Origin: Sycon ciliatum
Lineage: Eukaryota; Porifera; Calcarea; Leucosolenida; Sycettidae
Direction: 5' to 3'
NCBI RefSeq assembly: GCF_964019385.1
Contig: NC_088646.1
Span: forward strand, 40,753,584 to 40,817,583
Length of the DNA: 64,000 nt
This document shows, in pieces, positions 1-35,963 of this stretch. The notes under the pieces are model-generated. The model was not told the DNA's origin and made no database searches. It worked only from the letters and a program-made list of their open reading frames with translations. Position 1 is the first letter of the stretch. The number at the start of each line of letters is the position of its first letter. A program made the position numbers and the translations under genes.

Positions 1-1430
1 GGTTGATCCCTACATCCCAGGGCTTATCCACAGACAAGCCCTGTTCCTTTTTATTTATTTACTAGTATTTTTATACTGATTCTGAAGTGAAGAGACTCGG
101 ATGGGGACATCCTTCTTGGCAGTCTTCCAAGCTGCAAGATCCTGTAGATTTTCTTGTGCCGAGTTGTGGGAGCAGTATGCGCATGCAGTCGCAGGTGGCG
201 GACCCGAGCTAGCTTGGTGGTAACAAAATCAATTTTTGTACAGTCATGTACAATGTTTGTAGTGCAAGTGACTGTCTACGAAATGAAACGAAAGTTCAAA
301 CTGTCTTTGGAAAAAGTAACGCCTGAGACCATCGGCGTCGGGTGAGAACCCCCTAGCAAGGTGATAGCAAAAACCCTGCCAGAGGTCGCGGTTTAGGAGT
401 TCAACCAAAGCTTCGGATTGCGGAACGAGCTAGAGTTTAGTCTGGTAAGAACGTGCACCTCCGTTGGAGTTCTTGAACAAATGTCCAGTGATAAAGACTG
501 ATCGTGGACTGCATGCAGCTACTTGTATCCCTGTAGTGACTTGGTGGTACTGAGTTGCACGTCAAGGATGCAGCACGTCTCGACTACGAGTGCTGTCTGT
601 CCATAACAATAATTTGGGCCATGAAATTCAAATAGGAGTCTGAATGAATGAGTGCATGGCAGCAGAATCGTATTTCACCCAATCACAGCTGACTTGTTGA
701 GGTCAGCATATCGCGCATGTCCAACCCAGCCAAAGCCGTTCCCTTAGTAACACACGCGCCCAGTTTCCCTTATAGGCGATTCGCACGACGTGTAGAATAA
801 TGCACGATAACACGTTTGTGTAGAAGAGGACAAGCGGCCCAACGGATTCACACATACACCAGACCCGTGCAAACCTGGCACGGGTCTGTGTACTCCAGCA
901 CCACACTCTAATACTTTCGCTGGTTTTTACACGCACGCAAAGCACAAAGTTCACAGAGTGTAATGTATTGCCTTCAAGTACTAATGCTCTGGTGTTGCAT
1001 TGCGTTACCTTTATTACATACAGTCCATTTCAAAACTATAGACGTGTAGGGTTTTTGAAATATTTCAAATTTGGCTGGAACTTTTTGAGAATAGTTTTCG
1101 GAATATTGCTCAGGACCGCTCCACAATTACTCTCATAGATTCTAAACGATTGGATAACAGACGCCCAATTTGGAAAAATTTATGCACAAAGTGATCACAG
1201 ATTTTATGTGGTATAGATGCTGGCATAACGGTTTTTGCCTAGGTACGCGTCTATAGTTTTGAAATGGACTGTAGTTATACATTGGCACCACACGTTACCA
1301 CTCATATCATGTCACATCTATATCATGTCACACCTATATCATGTCACACCTATACGATTGGTATAATAGACTAGCAGAGCTACAGGGAGATCTCTCTCTC
1401 AGCCTGCACACCTAACTGTTGGTCACCACA
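1..1430 (+). mobile_element. 5' LTR-like repeat of a gag-bearing LTR retrotransposon
   Basis: Bases 1-866 are repeated in direct orientation at 2486-3424 with only small differences, the pattern of two LTRs flanking an internal region. The left end is cut by the window edge. The repeat may continue to about 1430. A TATA-like stretch lies near 1357-1366, and the sequence from 1432 (TGGCGCAGTGAACAGG) starts with TGG, as a tRNA primer-binding site would, just before the gag reading frame. If so, the downstream LTR is truncated at its 3' end. A short inverted repeat (agacccgtgc / gcacgggtct) lies at about 870-896, and a three-copy 18-bp repeat at 1306-1355. The exact LTR ends are uncertain. Confidence 0.6.
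1021..1271. mobile_element. Tc1/mariner-type MITE with TA target duplication
   Basis: A 251-bp non-coding element sits inside the LTR-like region. It begins CAGTCCATTTCAAAAC and ends with its reverse complement GTTTTGAAATGGACTG. TA is present on both sides (1019-1020 and 1272-1273). CAGT termini and TA duplications are typical of Tc1/mariner/pogo derivatives. The 2486-3424 copy has diverged or ended before this point, so no empty site is available for comparison. Confidence 0.75.
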
Positions 1431-1463
1431 TTGGCGCAGTGAACAGGATTGTGGCCAGGCAGG

Positions 1464-2543
1464 ATGGCAGCAGTCAAGGGTCGACCACCACACGAATTTG
1501 TTGTGGACCCCTCTGCCAATATAGCAGCCGATTTCAACCTATGGCTAGAGGACTTCGAGGACTATCTCGATATCGCTAAGGTCGCAGACGCAGGGGAAAA
1601 GAAGAAACTGCTTCTTAACCTGGCAGGACTATCTCTTCGCCGCATTGTGAAGGGTCTCCAGGTCGCAGAACCCTCTCGTGACCAGGACGCGTACCAAGTC
1701 TTGAAGGCCGCAATCCAATCGTACTTTCGCCCGTCGGTAAATGCAACTGCGGAGCGTCACAGATTCAGGAAACTCAGGCAGCAGTCTGACGAGTCCGTCA
1801 CCTCTTTCATGGGACGGCTCCGAGAAAAGGCGGCACTTTGCGAGTTTGACTCGACTGCAGTGGACTCGTTAGTGAATGGCCAGCTTCGGGACCAGTTCAT
1901 AGCCGGGCTGCCGTGCCAGGAGGCACGCAAGCAGCTTCTAATGGAGTCAAGACTAACGCTCGCTGATGCTATCGCGAAAGCTGTCGCATTAGAAGCCTCA
2001 AAGGTTGACAATAAACTGTTCAGTGAGGAAGCAGGAAGGACACTGGACATGCCTTCGGGAAGTGTGGCAGCCGTAGCACCGGATGCGGCTGCGGTGAATA
2101 TGGTGAAACACCGTCAGCACGGCAGAAGCAAGGCTCACACGTGCAAGTACTGTGGCGGAACCCATCCACCAGGCAAGGACCATTGCCCGGCTGCGCGAGT
2201 TCGCTGCAGACACTGCTCAAAGGTCGGGCACTTTGAAGTCGTCTGCCTGTCCAAGGGCAAGGAAGCTAGAGCCCAGACTATTGGCGAGGAGGATGAAGCC
2301 AATGAAATTTGCGAGTCTGTGTATACCATGCACACTGATCAGAAACACTGGTTCACAGCAGCTCTGCAGGTGGATGGAAAATCATGTCTCCTGCATTTGC
2401 AGCTTGCCCTGTCACACACTGGCTCTTGGAGTCTTGCAATCACAGACACTGCTGAGAAGATGCACGCTGTCTCTCTGACAGTCAGGTTGATCCCTACATC
2501 CCAGGGCTTATCCACAGACAAGCCCTGTTCCTTTTTATACTGA
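1464..2543 (+). CDS. retrotransposon Gag-like protein with CCHC zinc knuckle
   Basis: A 359-residue reading frame from the ATG at 1464. The earlier in-frame TTG at 1449 is not a likely start. An N-terminal helical Gag-like region of about 200 residues includes the LRQQSDESVTSFMGRLRE segment typical of Ty3/Gypsy Gag proteins. Two cysteine clusters follow. The first is CKYCGGTHPPGKDHC; the second, CRHCSKVGHFEVVC, is a canonical CX2CX4HX4C zinc knuckle that would bind RNA. The last residues run into the downstream LTR-like repeat, so the frame probably ended up fused to the LTR when pol was lost. No protease, reverse transcriptase or integrase follows. The product could be a Gag-only remnant rather than part of an autonomous element. 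Confidence 0.8.
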   Translation: MAAVKGRPPHEFVVDPSANIAADFNLWLEDFEDYLDIAKVADAGEKKKLLLNLAGLSLRRIVKGLQVAEPSRDQDAYQVLKAAIQSYFRPSVNATAERHRFRKLRQQSDESVTSFMGRLREKAALCEFDSTAVDSLVNGQLRDQFIAGLPCQEARKQLLMESRLTLADAIAKAVALEASKVDNKLFSEEAGRTLDMPSGSVAAVAPDAAAVNMVKHRQHGRSKAHTCKYCGGTHPPGKDHCPAARVRCRHCSKVGHFEVVCLSKGKEARAQTIGEEDEANEICESVYTMHTDQKHWFTAALQVDGKSCLLHLQLALSHTGSWSLAITDTAEKMHAVSLTVRLIPTSQGLSTDKPCSFLY

Positions 2544-3424
2544 TTCTGAAATTAGTTAGTTACTATTATAATTATATTCTTGACATCATTCTCGGCATGC
2601 ATGTATATGTGCATGCAGTCTTCCAAGCTGCAAGATCCTGTACCAAGAGTCCATAAACTGTTTATGGACTCTTGAGTCTTGCTCGTAGATCTACTGCTGT
2701 AGATTTTTTTGTAGGATCAGTATGCGCATGCAGTCGCAGGTGGCGGACCCGAGCTCGAGCTAGCTTGGTGGTAACAAAATCAATTTTTGTACAGTCAGAT
2801 CATGTACAATGTTTGTAGTGACTCTACGAAATGAAACGAAAGTTCAAACTGTCTTTGGAAAAAGTAAAGCCTGACACCATCGGGTGAGAACCCCCTAGCA
2901 AGGTGATAGCAAAAACCCTGCCAGAGGTCGCGGTTTAGGTCAATTAGGAGTTCAACCAAAGCTTCGGATTGCGGAACGAGCTAGAGTTTAGTCTGGTAAG
3001 AACGTGCACCTCCGTTGGAGTTCTTGAACAAATGTCCAGTGATAAAGACTGATCGTGGACTGCATGCAGCTACTTGGATCCCTGTAGTGACTTGGTGGTA
3101 CTGAGTTGCACGTCAAGGATGTAGCACGTCTCGACTACGAGTGCTATACTGTCCATAAAAATATATCATTTGGGCCATGAAATTCAAATGGGAGTCTGAA
3201 TGAATGAGTGCATGGCAGCAGAATCTTATTTTACCCAATCACAGCTGACTTGTTGGGGTCAGCATATCGCGCATGTCCAACCCAGCCAAAGCCGTTCCCT
3301 TACGGCCTTAGTAACACACGCGCCCAGTTTCCCTTATAGGCGATTCGCACGATGTGTAAAATAATGCACGATAACACGTTTGTGTAGAAGAGGACAAGCG
3401 GCCCAACGGATTCACACACATACC
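2486..3424 (+). mobile_element. 3' LTR-like direct repeat
   Basis: Direct copy of 1-866, starting inside the last codons of the gag frame and ending where similarity stops near 3424. It differs from the first copy by small insertions, such as an extra segment near 2642-2700 around a short palindrome (agtccataaactgtttatggact), and by point changes. No polypurine tract is evident before it, which fits an internal deletion that removed pol and the normal 3' junction. Confidence 0.6.
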
Positions 3425-3612
3425 AGCAGCAGCAAACAGGTCCATATATAGCTTTTGTAGTGACACACATTGGTACCTAAAAGATTGTGAGTGGCGCCAC
3501 TTCTATATTATGTGTGTGTGTGTGTGCGTGCGTGCGTTTGTGTGTGTGCACTTATGTGTGTGTGTGTGTGTATATGTGTATGCTTTTTCCAGGGGTTTTG
3601 TTGCCTTGAGCC

Positions 3613-27447
<23,835 letters not shown>

Positions 27448-27459
27448 TATTACGTCCTG

Positions 27460-27715
27460 CTGACTGGAGCTTCCCGAATGACAGGTTTCCTGAATGGCTT
27501 GCTGACCGAATGGCTGATTGCCTAACTGGCTGACTGCTTGACTGGCGGAGTGCCTGAATGACTGCCTGAACGGCTAACTGCCTGAATGGCTGACTGCCTG
27601 AACGGCTTACTGCCTGACTGGCTCACTGCCGCAACGGCTTACTGCCTGACTGGCTCACTGCCTGAACGGCGTACTGCCCGAATGGCTGCCTGACTGCCCG
27701 AATGGCTGGCTGGCT
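27460..27715 (+). repeat. degenerate minisatellite directly after the zinc-finger stop codon
   Basis: Alternating ctgcctgaatggctga and ctgcctgaacggctta-type units in what would be the 3' untranslated region. Period about 16 bp with variants. Confidence 0.8.
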
Positions 27716-30360
27716 GACTATAAGTACATGTCTGCATACGTAGCACTTCAGCTCCGTTTGTATCCTAGCTAACTTGTTAGGCAAGTTCACACACCAACTT
27801 GGGTGTTTTAGAGTGACGAGCTCAGATTTGTAGAGCTTCCTTCTTCCTTGCAATGCTGATCTGAGCAAACGTCTAGCATAGAAGTTATCACGAACATCAT
27901 GTACCTCAAAAGAAGCTCTTGTGATTGGTTTCTTTGTCTCGTGATAACAATTTAACAATAATTTAGGATTTTTTAGATTTTTGTTGCTGATTAGATTTGC
28001 TGCGCTTGCCGTCTCGCAGCCGCAACACTGCTCGTCCACAATTTTCTGCGTGGATTTAGTTATTTTCTGTTCAGATGTATTTGTTTTTAACCGGCAGGAA
28101 CCTGCACCTATTCTACCTTACCTATCGTGTACATTTACATGTGATTACTTTTATTTTCATTACTTTTAAAAGCTCATAGCTGTACTGAGGAAGCCTAATT
28201 GGCCGATACAGCTAACTGTCTACAGCATTGGGTGCACGTGAGTAGATAGAACTGGATCAGTAGCCCAAGGGCATGTTTGATTGGTTGGATCTGGATCCAG
28301 ATCGATCGGATCCGCTCAATATATGCACGTTCGTTTCAATGAATCCAGATCCAGATCCAACGGATTTGGATCGGACCAACCCTAGTCCGGCTTGTGCTCC
28401 AGTGCGGCTTTTTCTCCGGAAAGTACTGTCGTTCCGTGCATGCACCGTTCGATTACACAAATTCCGCCGTCAGAATCTACGGAATGTTCCGAACCCTATT
28501 CTGTCTATTCTTTTAAAGAGAGGATGGAATTTCTTATTCTCCCACCAGAAATTACAGTCATTGACGAACGCTCCTTTAGGGGCCTTCCGTAAATACCGAT
28601 ATTTATTTAGAAACGAAAACTAGTCGTTTCTCTTCAACCCCCCCTCCCCCCTCCCTGAGAAACGAACACATACAAATGGCACATAGTGTCGATATTTTTC
28701 GTTTTTTTCTGGACATGCTCACGCATGCAAAATGCACATCGATATTTTTCGTACCCACGCGAACCTGCATGGTCCGGTTGCGATTTTTATGTGGTATGGC
28801 ACGATTTAATGCGTGATGAATTCCAGCCGTTCGTTTACATGGCTGCAAGGGCCGTTCATTCTGGTTACTATGGTATTCGAGAATTTTCAAATCTGGGTCC
28901 AGAGAATGTGTAATCGAACGTGTCTGTGTTTTTTCCTACTGGGTGCAATAACAACCACTCCGGTTGGCCTCGTAGACCCGGGTGCTCGAATGAGACACAG
29001 GGTACCAAAACAGAAACACCCTGAAATTGTACCTAAACTTGTTCCGATTTCGTTTAGTTTTCACAAATACCATCAACATACAGCCTGCTAACGGTATGCC
29101 AAATTTCAGCGCTGCCCGGTAAACACTTTTTGAAATACTCGCGACCCACTTTTTGCTGGGTCCTTGATTCGAGGATATGGGTCTCCTGTACGGTGCTGCC
29201 AAAGACCTGCTGAATCTGCGGCTCCACTGACCATCTTGCTCTCAAAAATGAAGTAGTAAGTTACTACTCCCTGCCCTCAACTGCCACACCAAGCGTAGAC
29301 GATGGCAGACCCGTGTGCTTGAATCGGAGACGATCTGACGAGTTCGCTGTTTCTGATTCGAGCACCCAATTTTCAAATAAAAAATCCGAAGGAAATACGA
29401 CAATTTTACTGCGTCTGTAGCTTGTGTTGTAGCGCACCCAGGTTCTGAATTCCTGCTGGGTGGGTCAAGCCAGACTCTCTTCCCTGTTCCATCGCCTCTC
29501 CAAAAGTATATTCTGACGTTGAGATTTACAGATGAGAAATTGCACACCTGTCAAATCGTTTCTGATTCGAGCACCCGGGTCTACGTTGAGTCTTTGCATA
29601 AAACAGTCAAGTGAATTGCTTGCTCGCCAAGCTGCAAAGTGCAAGACTGATGCGCTCACCTAGCAACAGCAGTGAACAATGGTTTGCTGAGGCCCTGCAA
29701 TGCTGCTTACCGTATTATCTCTAATATAAACACAGTCTCCAATAATAGCACGTCTGGCAATAATAGAACGCGAAGGACTAAAGGGACGCTGGTCTAGGAG
29801 TGCGGCAGTTTTTGCGCGCCATGGCAACGAGGAGTGCGCGCACGCGAGAGCCACCAGCGCAAAGCGCTGCAGACTTGCGGCGGGACAGCGAGTGAGACAC
29901 TTGGCCGTGACCCAGTACGAGTGCAGTCTTGACCAGGGAGCCCTACACATACCGGTATGTGTAGTATAGGGCTCCCTGGTCTTGAGCTACAGGAGGTAAA
30001 AAGTTACTCGATCGGATAGAGCGAAACTGAGCACCATGGGATGCGAGCAGCTGTTAATACTCCCGACCAGGGAGCCCTACACATTGTGTAGGCACCTTGC
30101 TTGACAGCAAGGAACGCTTTTTTTTAGAAAGGAAGCTTCTTCTCCAAAATTTAAAAAAAAAAATTAAAATTATTCCTTCTGAAACTTGACCTCGAAGCTG
30201 ACTGCTGAATGCGATTAGGATTCCTGAAGATGCACCAGACTGATTCTGGCAAGCCGTCTGTCGTCTGGATATGCACTGTTGTTCGTCATGGTCAGCAATC
30301 TTCTTCGTTCGTCCTTTCGTTTTCGTTTTCCGCGTATTACTTCAATATTATTTTATTAGT
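27716..30360. other. gene-poor repeat region after the zinc-finger gene
   Basis: No supported exon. It includes an inverted block with gatctggatccagatc near 28289 and its mirror near 28347, and several copies of gattcgagcaccc (29343, 29564) in a decayed repeat. A 51-bp near-perfect palindrome lies at 29931-29981, half of which recurs near 30064-30083. No clear polyadenylation signal could be chosen. Confidence 0.5.
29931..29981. repeat. 51-bp near-perfect palindrome
   Basis: Arms gaccagggagccctacacat and its complement around accggt; one arm recurs at about 30064-30083. It can form a cruciform or an RNA hairpin. Confidence 0.9.
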
Positions 30361-33025
30361 GCAGTAATTGCCAAGACAGAAGACTGCAGTACGAACTCGT
30401 ACTCGTAGCAGCAGCAATGCCAAGAAGAGCAGGCAGCGTAGCAAAAGCAGTCACAACAACGCAGACGCAATAACATTTTCAGCAGCCGTTCATCTCAGAG
30501 GGGATGCAGCGCCAAACTGCGAGGGTGGGGTGGTAACTCTCACAACCAATGCCTCCGCAGGTAAGTACTAGTAAAGCCTCTTGTGCGGGAAAAATGAATT
30601 GCACATATCATCAAACAAATTCAAATTCAGTAAACTACTTTGAAGTACAAAAATCAATTTAAATGCATGAATCTTCACTAGTTTGAGGGAAAGAGACAAA
30701 CAGGAAAAGTCTGAACAAAAATGACTGTCACCACCTGGACTCGAACCAGGGACCTTCGCTTGAAGCCAGCGATGCTCTAACCACTGAGCTATGGTGTAGT
30801 CGTCATCCCAGCAGAGACTGTTCAACATTTTCTTCAGACTTCGTAACTTACACTTCCTGTGAATCCACGCAGGCGGGTGGGACGCAGCCCTCACTGTACC
30901 CACACACTTCACGTACACTCTAGCACGCGGGGAGCCCCAAGTCATAAAAATGCATGAATGTTAGTATTAAACACAAAAATATAAAGTAAAAATCAATTGG
31001 AACACAAAAAAGAGACAAAAACCCTAGGTAAAAGAGCCCACAGAAACATTACCGTACTGGCAAAGAACGGCAGCTATTTACAAAGGCCCTATTCCTACGC
31101 CTGTATGATGCCCGGGACCCTCTGATACAGATAAGTACTATTATATAACCCTGTTCTTACTCGAACATGCCTCCGGATAGCACACGACTTGTTGTTTTAG
31201 AAGACTGTATTATAATGTTTTACTCTGACTCTGATCGAAATCATCTTGCAGTACAAAGGAAAGTTCTGCCTCTCTCGAAGCAGAAGCGGAGATTCAAGAA
31301 ACATTCAAATCAAAAGATTGCGCGAAAGCAGTGTACGCGACTACGCGCATCAGACGTGAATACAACATGAGAAGTGAAAGCAGTGTACGCGACTACGCGC
31401 ATCCAGACGTGAATACAACATGAGGAATGAAAGCAGTGTACGCGACTACGCGCATCAGACGTGAATACAACATGAGGAACGAATGCGTAGTAGTATGATA
31501 ATGCACAACAGTACAACAAGCAGTGCTGATAGACACATAAAACGGAGTGGCTCTGCACCATTATCAGTGGGCTGGATATAGACTGTACAAACCCAATACT
31601 AGTACAATACTAGTATTAGATAAACCTTGTTATAGTTCATACATGTTGTTAGTTTGACAGCATGAAACAAGGTGGAGGACACAACACCCAGCTGGAGAAA
31701 CTAAAGAAGTCAGTTACGACTGCCCTTGAAGCTGAGAAGTTGTGTGAGCTCAGTCTGTGCGAGCGGTAGGTTCATTATCCAAACAAATGGCGAAATAAAA
31801 AGTTGCCAGAAGAATAACCTCTACAAATAACCACTTGTGTTATCCACATGTATCAACTACTTATCAGCATTTCAAAGAATATTCTGATTCTGAAAACAAT
31901 CGTTTCAATGCTCGACCTTATTATAATGATGATAAACTGAACACAATTCAAGAATACTATAACTCAACACATAAGAGATTGGAACTCAGACGGTGAGCCA
32001 AGAAAAAATTATAACATGGAAAAATGTGGGCACAAGGCACTTTCATGCCGTGGAATGTCTCCGTGCTCCTTGTCAGTTTTGTGCTGGATTGTGCACGTCC
32101 GACTCTTCAAAATCTGGCTTAGTTGGTAGACTCAATCGCATAACTTGTGCCCACATTTGTCCATGTTACATAAGTGATATGAATGTTATCTAATCTGGCA
32201 CTCAATGTGTTACATTTTGTGTGTTATCTTGCAATATCACGCGACTCAATATCACATCAGACTAATTATACCAAAGTTCCGTTCGTTTCTCTGCAGGGAC
32301 TGGGAGGATGGGAGTTGAAAAATCCACAGCTGATGCAAACCGGATTTTTAATGTATGATGTATATGTGTTTTTTTTCTGCACCCTACTAGGTTCATCCTT
32401 AGCTACCCCACAGCTGAGTGCCATACTGGTCATGACGTAACTACAGAAACAGGAAAACTTGGAGCTGAGCCAAGGGCAAGGTAAGAAACTAAGAATCACT
32501 CCTGGACATCTGAGGCTTCATGCAAACGGTGATAACGGCACACTCGCCATGACTTTGTTTTGTAGGCTCTGTTGAGAAGCGACACTCCAACGCGTTCACC
32601 TGTGACCACCACGGCACAATGTATAGCGCGACAAGGCTGGTGTGATATTCAGTACTGAGAACGTGACCGCGGTCCGAGCAACAAACAACACCTTTGTGCA
32701 GTTGACAAGACCCTTGTTCACCCTTGACCATTCCTGGAGCAATATAAATCTAAATCTGCAAAAAAAAACTCTCTCTTCAGCTACTTGTTTTCTCCTGCAA
32801 CCTTCTCCAGGACTGTGCTGCTTTTTAAAACTACTGCCATGTCCAGCAAAATCCAGCCGTATCATGCTCAACTAGGGTCAGGACCATACAGTTGTTGCCC
32901 ACAGGGACAGTTGTCTGTGTACTGCTGCGGGGTAGATGTTTTATTTGGCTGGATTTCATCAACAACGACTACTTTACCATTCAAATGGTTGGTTGTTACC
33001 TGTGATCTCTGTGTTCTCTTTGTAG
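30361..33025 (+). other. region upstream of the dioxygenase exons: possible unrecognised exons
   Basis: Candidate splice-bounded stretches exist: an Arg/Ser-rich open stretch ending at GCAG|GTAAGT (30368-30560), an ATG-started segment ending CGAGCG|GTAGGT (31661-31768), and KQENLELSQGQ-like codons ending at 32480. None shows dioxygenase motifs, and the first has no ATG in frame. A three-copy repeat (gcagtgtacgcgactacgcg) lies at 31325-31465. An element with inverted ends of the gtgggcacaag type spans about 32010-32165. Confidence 0.35.
30668..30850 (-). mobile_element. tRNA-derived SINE
   Basis: On the reverse strand the A-box-like TAGCTCAGTGGTTAGAGCA and B-box GGTTCGAGTCC are spaced as in a tRNA, with a matched T stem (CCTGG/CCAGG). 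The anticodon loop lacks the expected T33 and the acceptor stem is incomplete. A non-tRNA tail (gtttgagggaaagagacaaa in forward sense) is shared with related fragments near 5306, 8225 and 14160. A SINE fits better than a working tRNA gene. Confidence 0.65.
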
Positions 33026-34232
33026 AACTTTATACCTGTGCATGGCCATGATCCCATGTACAAACAGCCCCAGAGAGTACCCATGCGTGCTGGCAGCTTA
33101 CTCATCTGGGACCAGCGTGTGGCGCACGGCAGTCGGCCCAACAACAGCACGCGAGCAAGGTACGTCAGAACACTGCTACGTATATGAGTATTCGTGTGCG
33201 TGTGTGTATGAGTGTGCGCTCGTGTGTGTGTGTCCGTATTTGTTTTAAAGTTTGATGCAGTGGTTTGTACTAGGTGCTTTCCCGCCTACTCAGTTCTCAC
33301 CAACCAGACTGATATCTATGATAAAGCTCTGCTCTACGGTACATGAGTAGATGATGCTCTCCGGATATCTAGCAGCATCTAGACCCTCCTGGAATACGGA
33401 GAACTTAATTATGGGCTGCTTATCGCTATAGGCTACTGACATGTATTGTACTATGGTACTTGAAGTCTTGAATAGTAGTCGTTGGTGGGAAAGGATCATC
33501 CCTCTAGGCTATGTGTGGGTTCGTGTTATGACAAGTTCTTGTGGACCTACAATGTCCTCTGCAGGTATGTTCAATTTGTAAAGATGTTCCCATCCATCAA
33601 CCTCCACTCAGAACGAGCTAAGAATCGTGGACAGCTTATCAAGGACAAGGTATGTTGCGGGTGCTCCGCCGGCTGATGTGACCAGTAATGGATGTGTCTG
33701 TCCTGCTGCTAAGTATACGAGATCTCGTAGTCCTTAGGCTGTTTTGTTGTCCTGCTGCTGCCTAGCGGATCATGTGATTGTTTGCTTCCCTGTGTGTGCT
33801 CTGGGTACTGCCCCTCGCGTTGTTTCCTGTAGCTGTGTGCTTATTGTGCTGTTGTCTGTGTTCTTGTATTCACATCCCGGATACCCTTGCATTCATGTAT
33901 CCACATCATCCGGGTGACGTCACATGCCTATCATAGTGCCAGTGGTGTAACGATGTGCTAGTATTGTTTTCCTGTGTGATGACATTCCCCAAACTGTCTC
34001 CTGTCTCGCATGCGCACGTGTGATATGAGCATGCATGATTCGTGAGTCTTCAGTCAGCGAGTCTTGATACACACATGTAACACAGTGTTATCTCTGTGTT
34101 TACATGGTGTACTTGTAGGTTGAACTAGCTGGTGTCGACTTGACTGACCTGGGCAAGAAGCTGTGTGCCCTCAAGGCATGGGCATCCGCGGACACGAAGG
34201 TGCCCCGCGCCAAGGCTAAGAAAAAGACATAG
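33026..34232 (+). CDS. phytanoyl-CoA dioxygenase-like protein, 3' exons
   Basis: Three exons join in frame: 33026-33159, 33565-33649 and 34119-34232 (TAG). The product contains RAGSLLIWDQRVAHGSRPNN, matching the C-terminal half of the PhyH-type 2-oxoglutarate/Fe(II) dioxygenase fold. It holds the distal iron-binding His (AHG) and the 2-oxoglutarate-binding Arg (SRP). FVKMFPSINLHSERAKNR follows, then a Lys-rich end. Donors are GTACGT and GTATGT; phases 2 and 0 match. The upstream exons with the HxD iron motif were not identified. The conserved part should be preceded by a VPG-like segment, so the gene is incomplete here or broken. Confidence 0.7.
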
Positions 34233-34692
34233 ACTACGTGTTCGCATGGCTCTTTGTACATTCACAGTTGAGTGCCTCGTTTTATGTGTGTATGTTTAAA
34301 TCATGTACACCCTCTGATGGGAGTATGATAATGTAGTCATCTAGACGGCTGGCCTGTCCCTAGTGTTCCAAGTGCATATTGACGCTAACCTCCAATGTTA
34401 TATCCAGCAAGTATCAGATCTGCACTATCGCACATAGAACTGGTGTATATTTCTTTACTGTGTTGATCACTACCCTACTAGCCACAGTCATATTTATATC
34501 AACAATAACGTGGGCACCGCATTATTTTTTGTTTAGGAGCTGTCGGTATGCCGGTAGCATGGGTCACGCTAGTGCAAAATAGGCTAGACTACATGCAGCC
34601 AAGAACCAGGCACTATTCCATCCAAGAAATAGTGGGAGTAGCTATCCTGATGCCTTGCAACATGTCCAAACCACTTCAACTTGATGCTTGGT

Positions 34693-35370
34693 AACGAGAG
34701 AGCTTGGAAGCTCAGGGCCCTACGCTATGCTTTTTTGCCTTGATGACCTAGACAAAAAAAAGCATAGGGATGTTATAAATTCTTATAAGTTTATACTTTT
34801 TGTTTTTAGACATAACCTGGGATTCGAACCCGCACTATCGCCCTGCATGCATCCCCCGATACACTTCGCATACATACTAATTCTTCCAAGTTGCTTCACG
34901 TTATGATCTTGTATTTGAAAGCCCTATTTGAATATGCATTGTGGCCAGCCGTTTTTGATTGTACGGTACGGTCAGGATAGGTACGGTCGAGGGTAATACG
35001 ACACCGTCTACCGCCTTGATGACGGCAAAAAAAAGAAAAGGGATGTTATAAATTTTTCTCCTATTTTTTTCGGGCATTACCTGGGATTCGAACCCGCACT
35101 GTCGCCCTGCATGCATTCCCCCATACACTCCGCATTCATACTCATTCTTCCAAGTTGCTTCACGTTATGATCTTGCGTTTGAAAGCCCTATTCGAATATT
35201 GCGGCCAGCTGTATGTGGCCAGCTGTGTATGATGGTACGGTTCGGGACAGATACGGGATAGCGCCAGGCGTGACACAAACACCAAATTAAAGCTGTGTGG
35301 ACCCTGGCTAGCGCCAGACGTTACTGAAGTAACGTCTTCAGTAACGTCTTCTGCATAGCTACGGGAATAA
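34693..35370 (+). repeat. 680-bp dispersed repeat with two tRNA-like boxes, copy 1
   Basis: Matches 44039-44721 in inverted orientation. It contains two tandem half-units, each with a GGGATTCGAACCC box (B-box complement), a gccctgcatgcat stretch and an acttggaag box complement. It ends at a palindromic acgttactgaagtaacgt. It may be a dimeric tRNA-derived repeat, but its transposition class is not clear. Confidence 0.75.
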
Positions 35371-35517
35371 AACTAATTATGGACCTTACTTAAGTATTTA
35401 AAAAAATAGTTCAATACTCGTAAAATGAGTGCCAATGGGCAAATGTCCGGTGCTGCACTGAGAACGCATGAGTGGTGACATCTCGTACTGCAATAGGCAC
35501 TACTTGTATCACGACTA

Positions 35518-35963
35518 CCGTAATGTCGCGTGCATAAGCCGGATTTGTGCATAAGCCTGTCTCGTGTAGAAGCATGAAATCTGCAACAGCTTTTCGCGTA
35601 CAAGCCTGTCGCATGCATAAGCCGGGCCAGTACACGAGACGCGCCACGTGTCGCGTGCGTAAGCCGGGCTACTACGCAAGACTGGTGAGCGCGCCTTTTA
35701 CATGTTCATGTTTGCATGGTACCGTACACTTGCACACGCGGAAAACGTGGGAAGATGCGGAAATCAACACCAGCAATCAACATCCCGTTGGAAAATGTTG
35801 GTTTTGACGTCCAAAAGTCAGCAGTTTGCACATACAAGCCTGGTCATTGAGTGGTGCTTGTCATATAAGCCTGTCTCGTGTATAAGCCTGTCTTGTGTAC
35901 AAGCCTGACTCCATCACCGGCTTATAGGCATATAAGCCCCGGCTAATGCACGCGACATTACGG
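35518..35963. mobile_element. 446-bp MITE with TA duplication, cutting a lipase-like exon
   Basis: Ends CCGTAATGTCGCGTGCAT and the inverse ATGCACGCGACATTACGG, with TA at 35516-35517 and 35964-35965. The interior is a series of cataagcctg-like repeats. Confidence 0.85.

Noticed and set aside
30368-30560. Arg/Ser-rich stretch as the first exon of the dioxygenase gene
   Set aside because: No ATG in that frame, an in-frame TAA just upstream after the nearest acceptor, and no link to dioxygenase motifs.
30717-30795. Possible functional tRNA gene on the minus strand
   Set aside because: A and B boxes are present, but the anticodon loop lacks T33 and the acceptor stem is incomplete; the tail is shared with other fragments, which fits a SINE.
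32785-33025. KIQPYHAQLGSGPY-type frame as the missing dioxygenase exon
   Set aside because: It lacks the iron-binding HxD and the VPG-type segment, and no good donor in the right phase precedes the exon at 33026.
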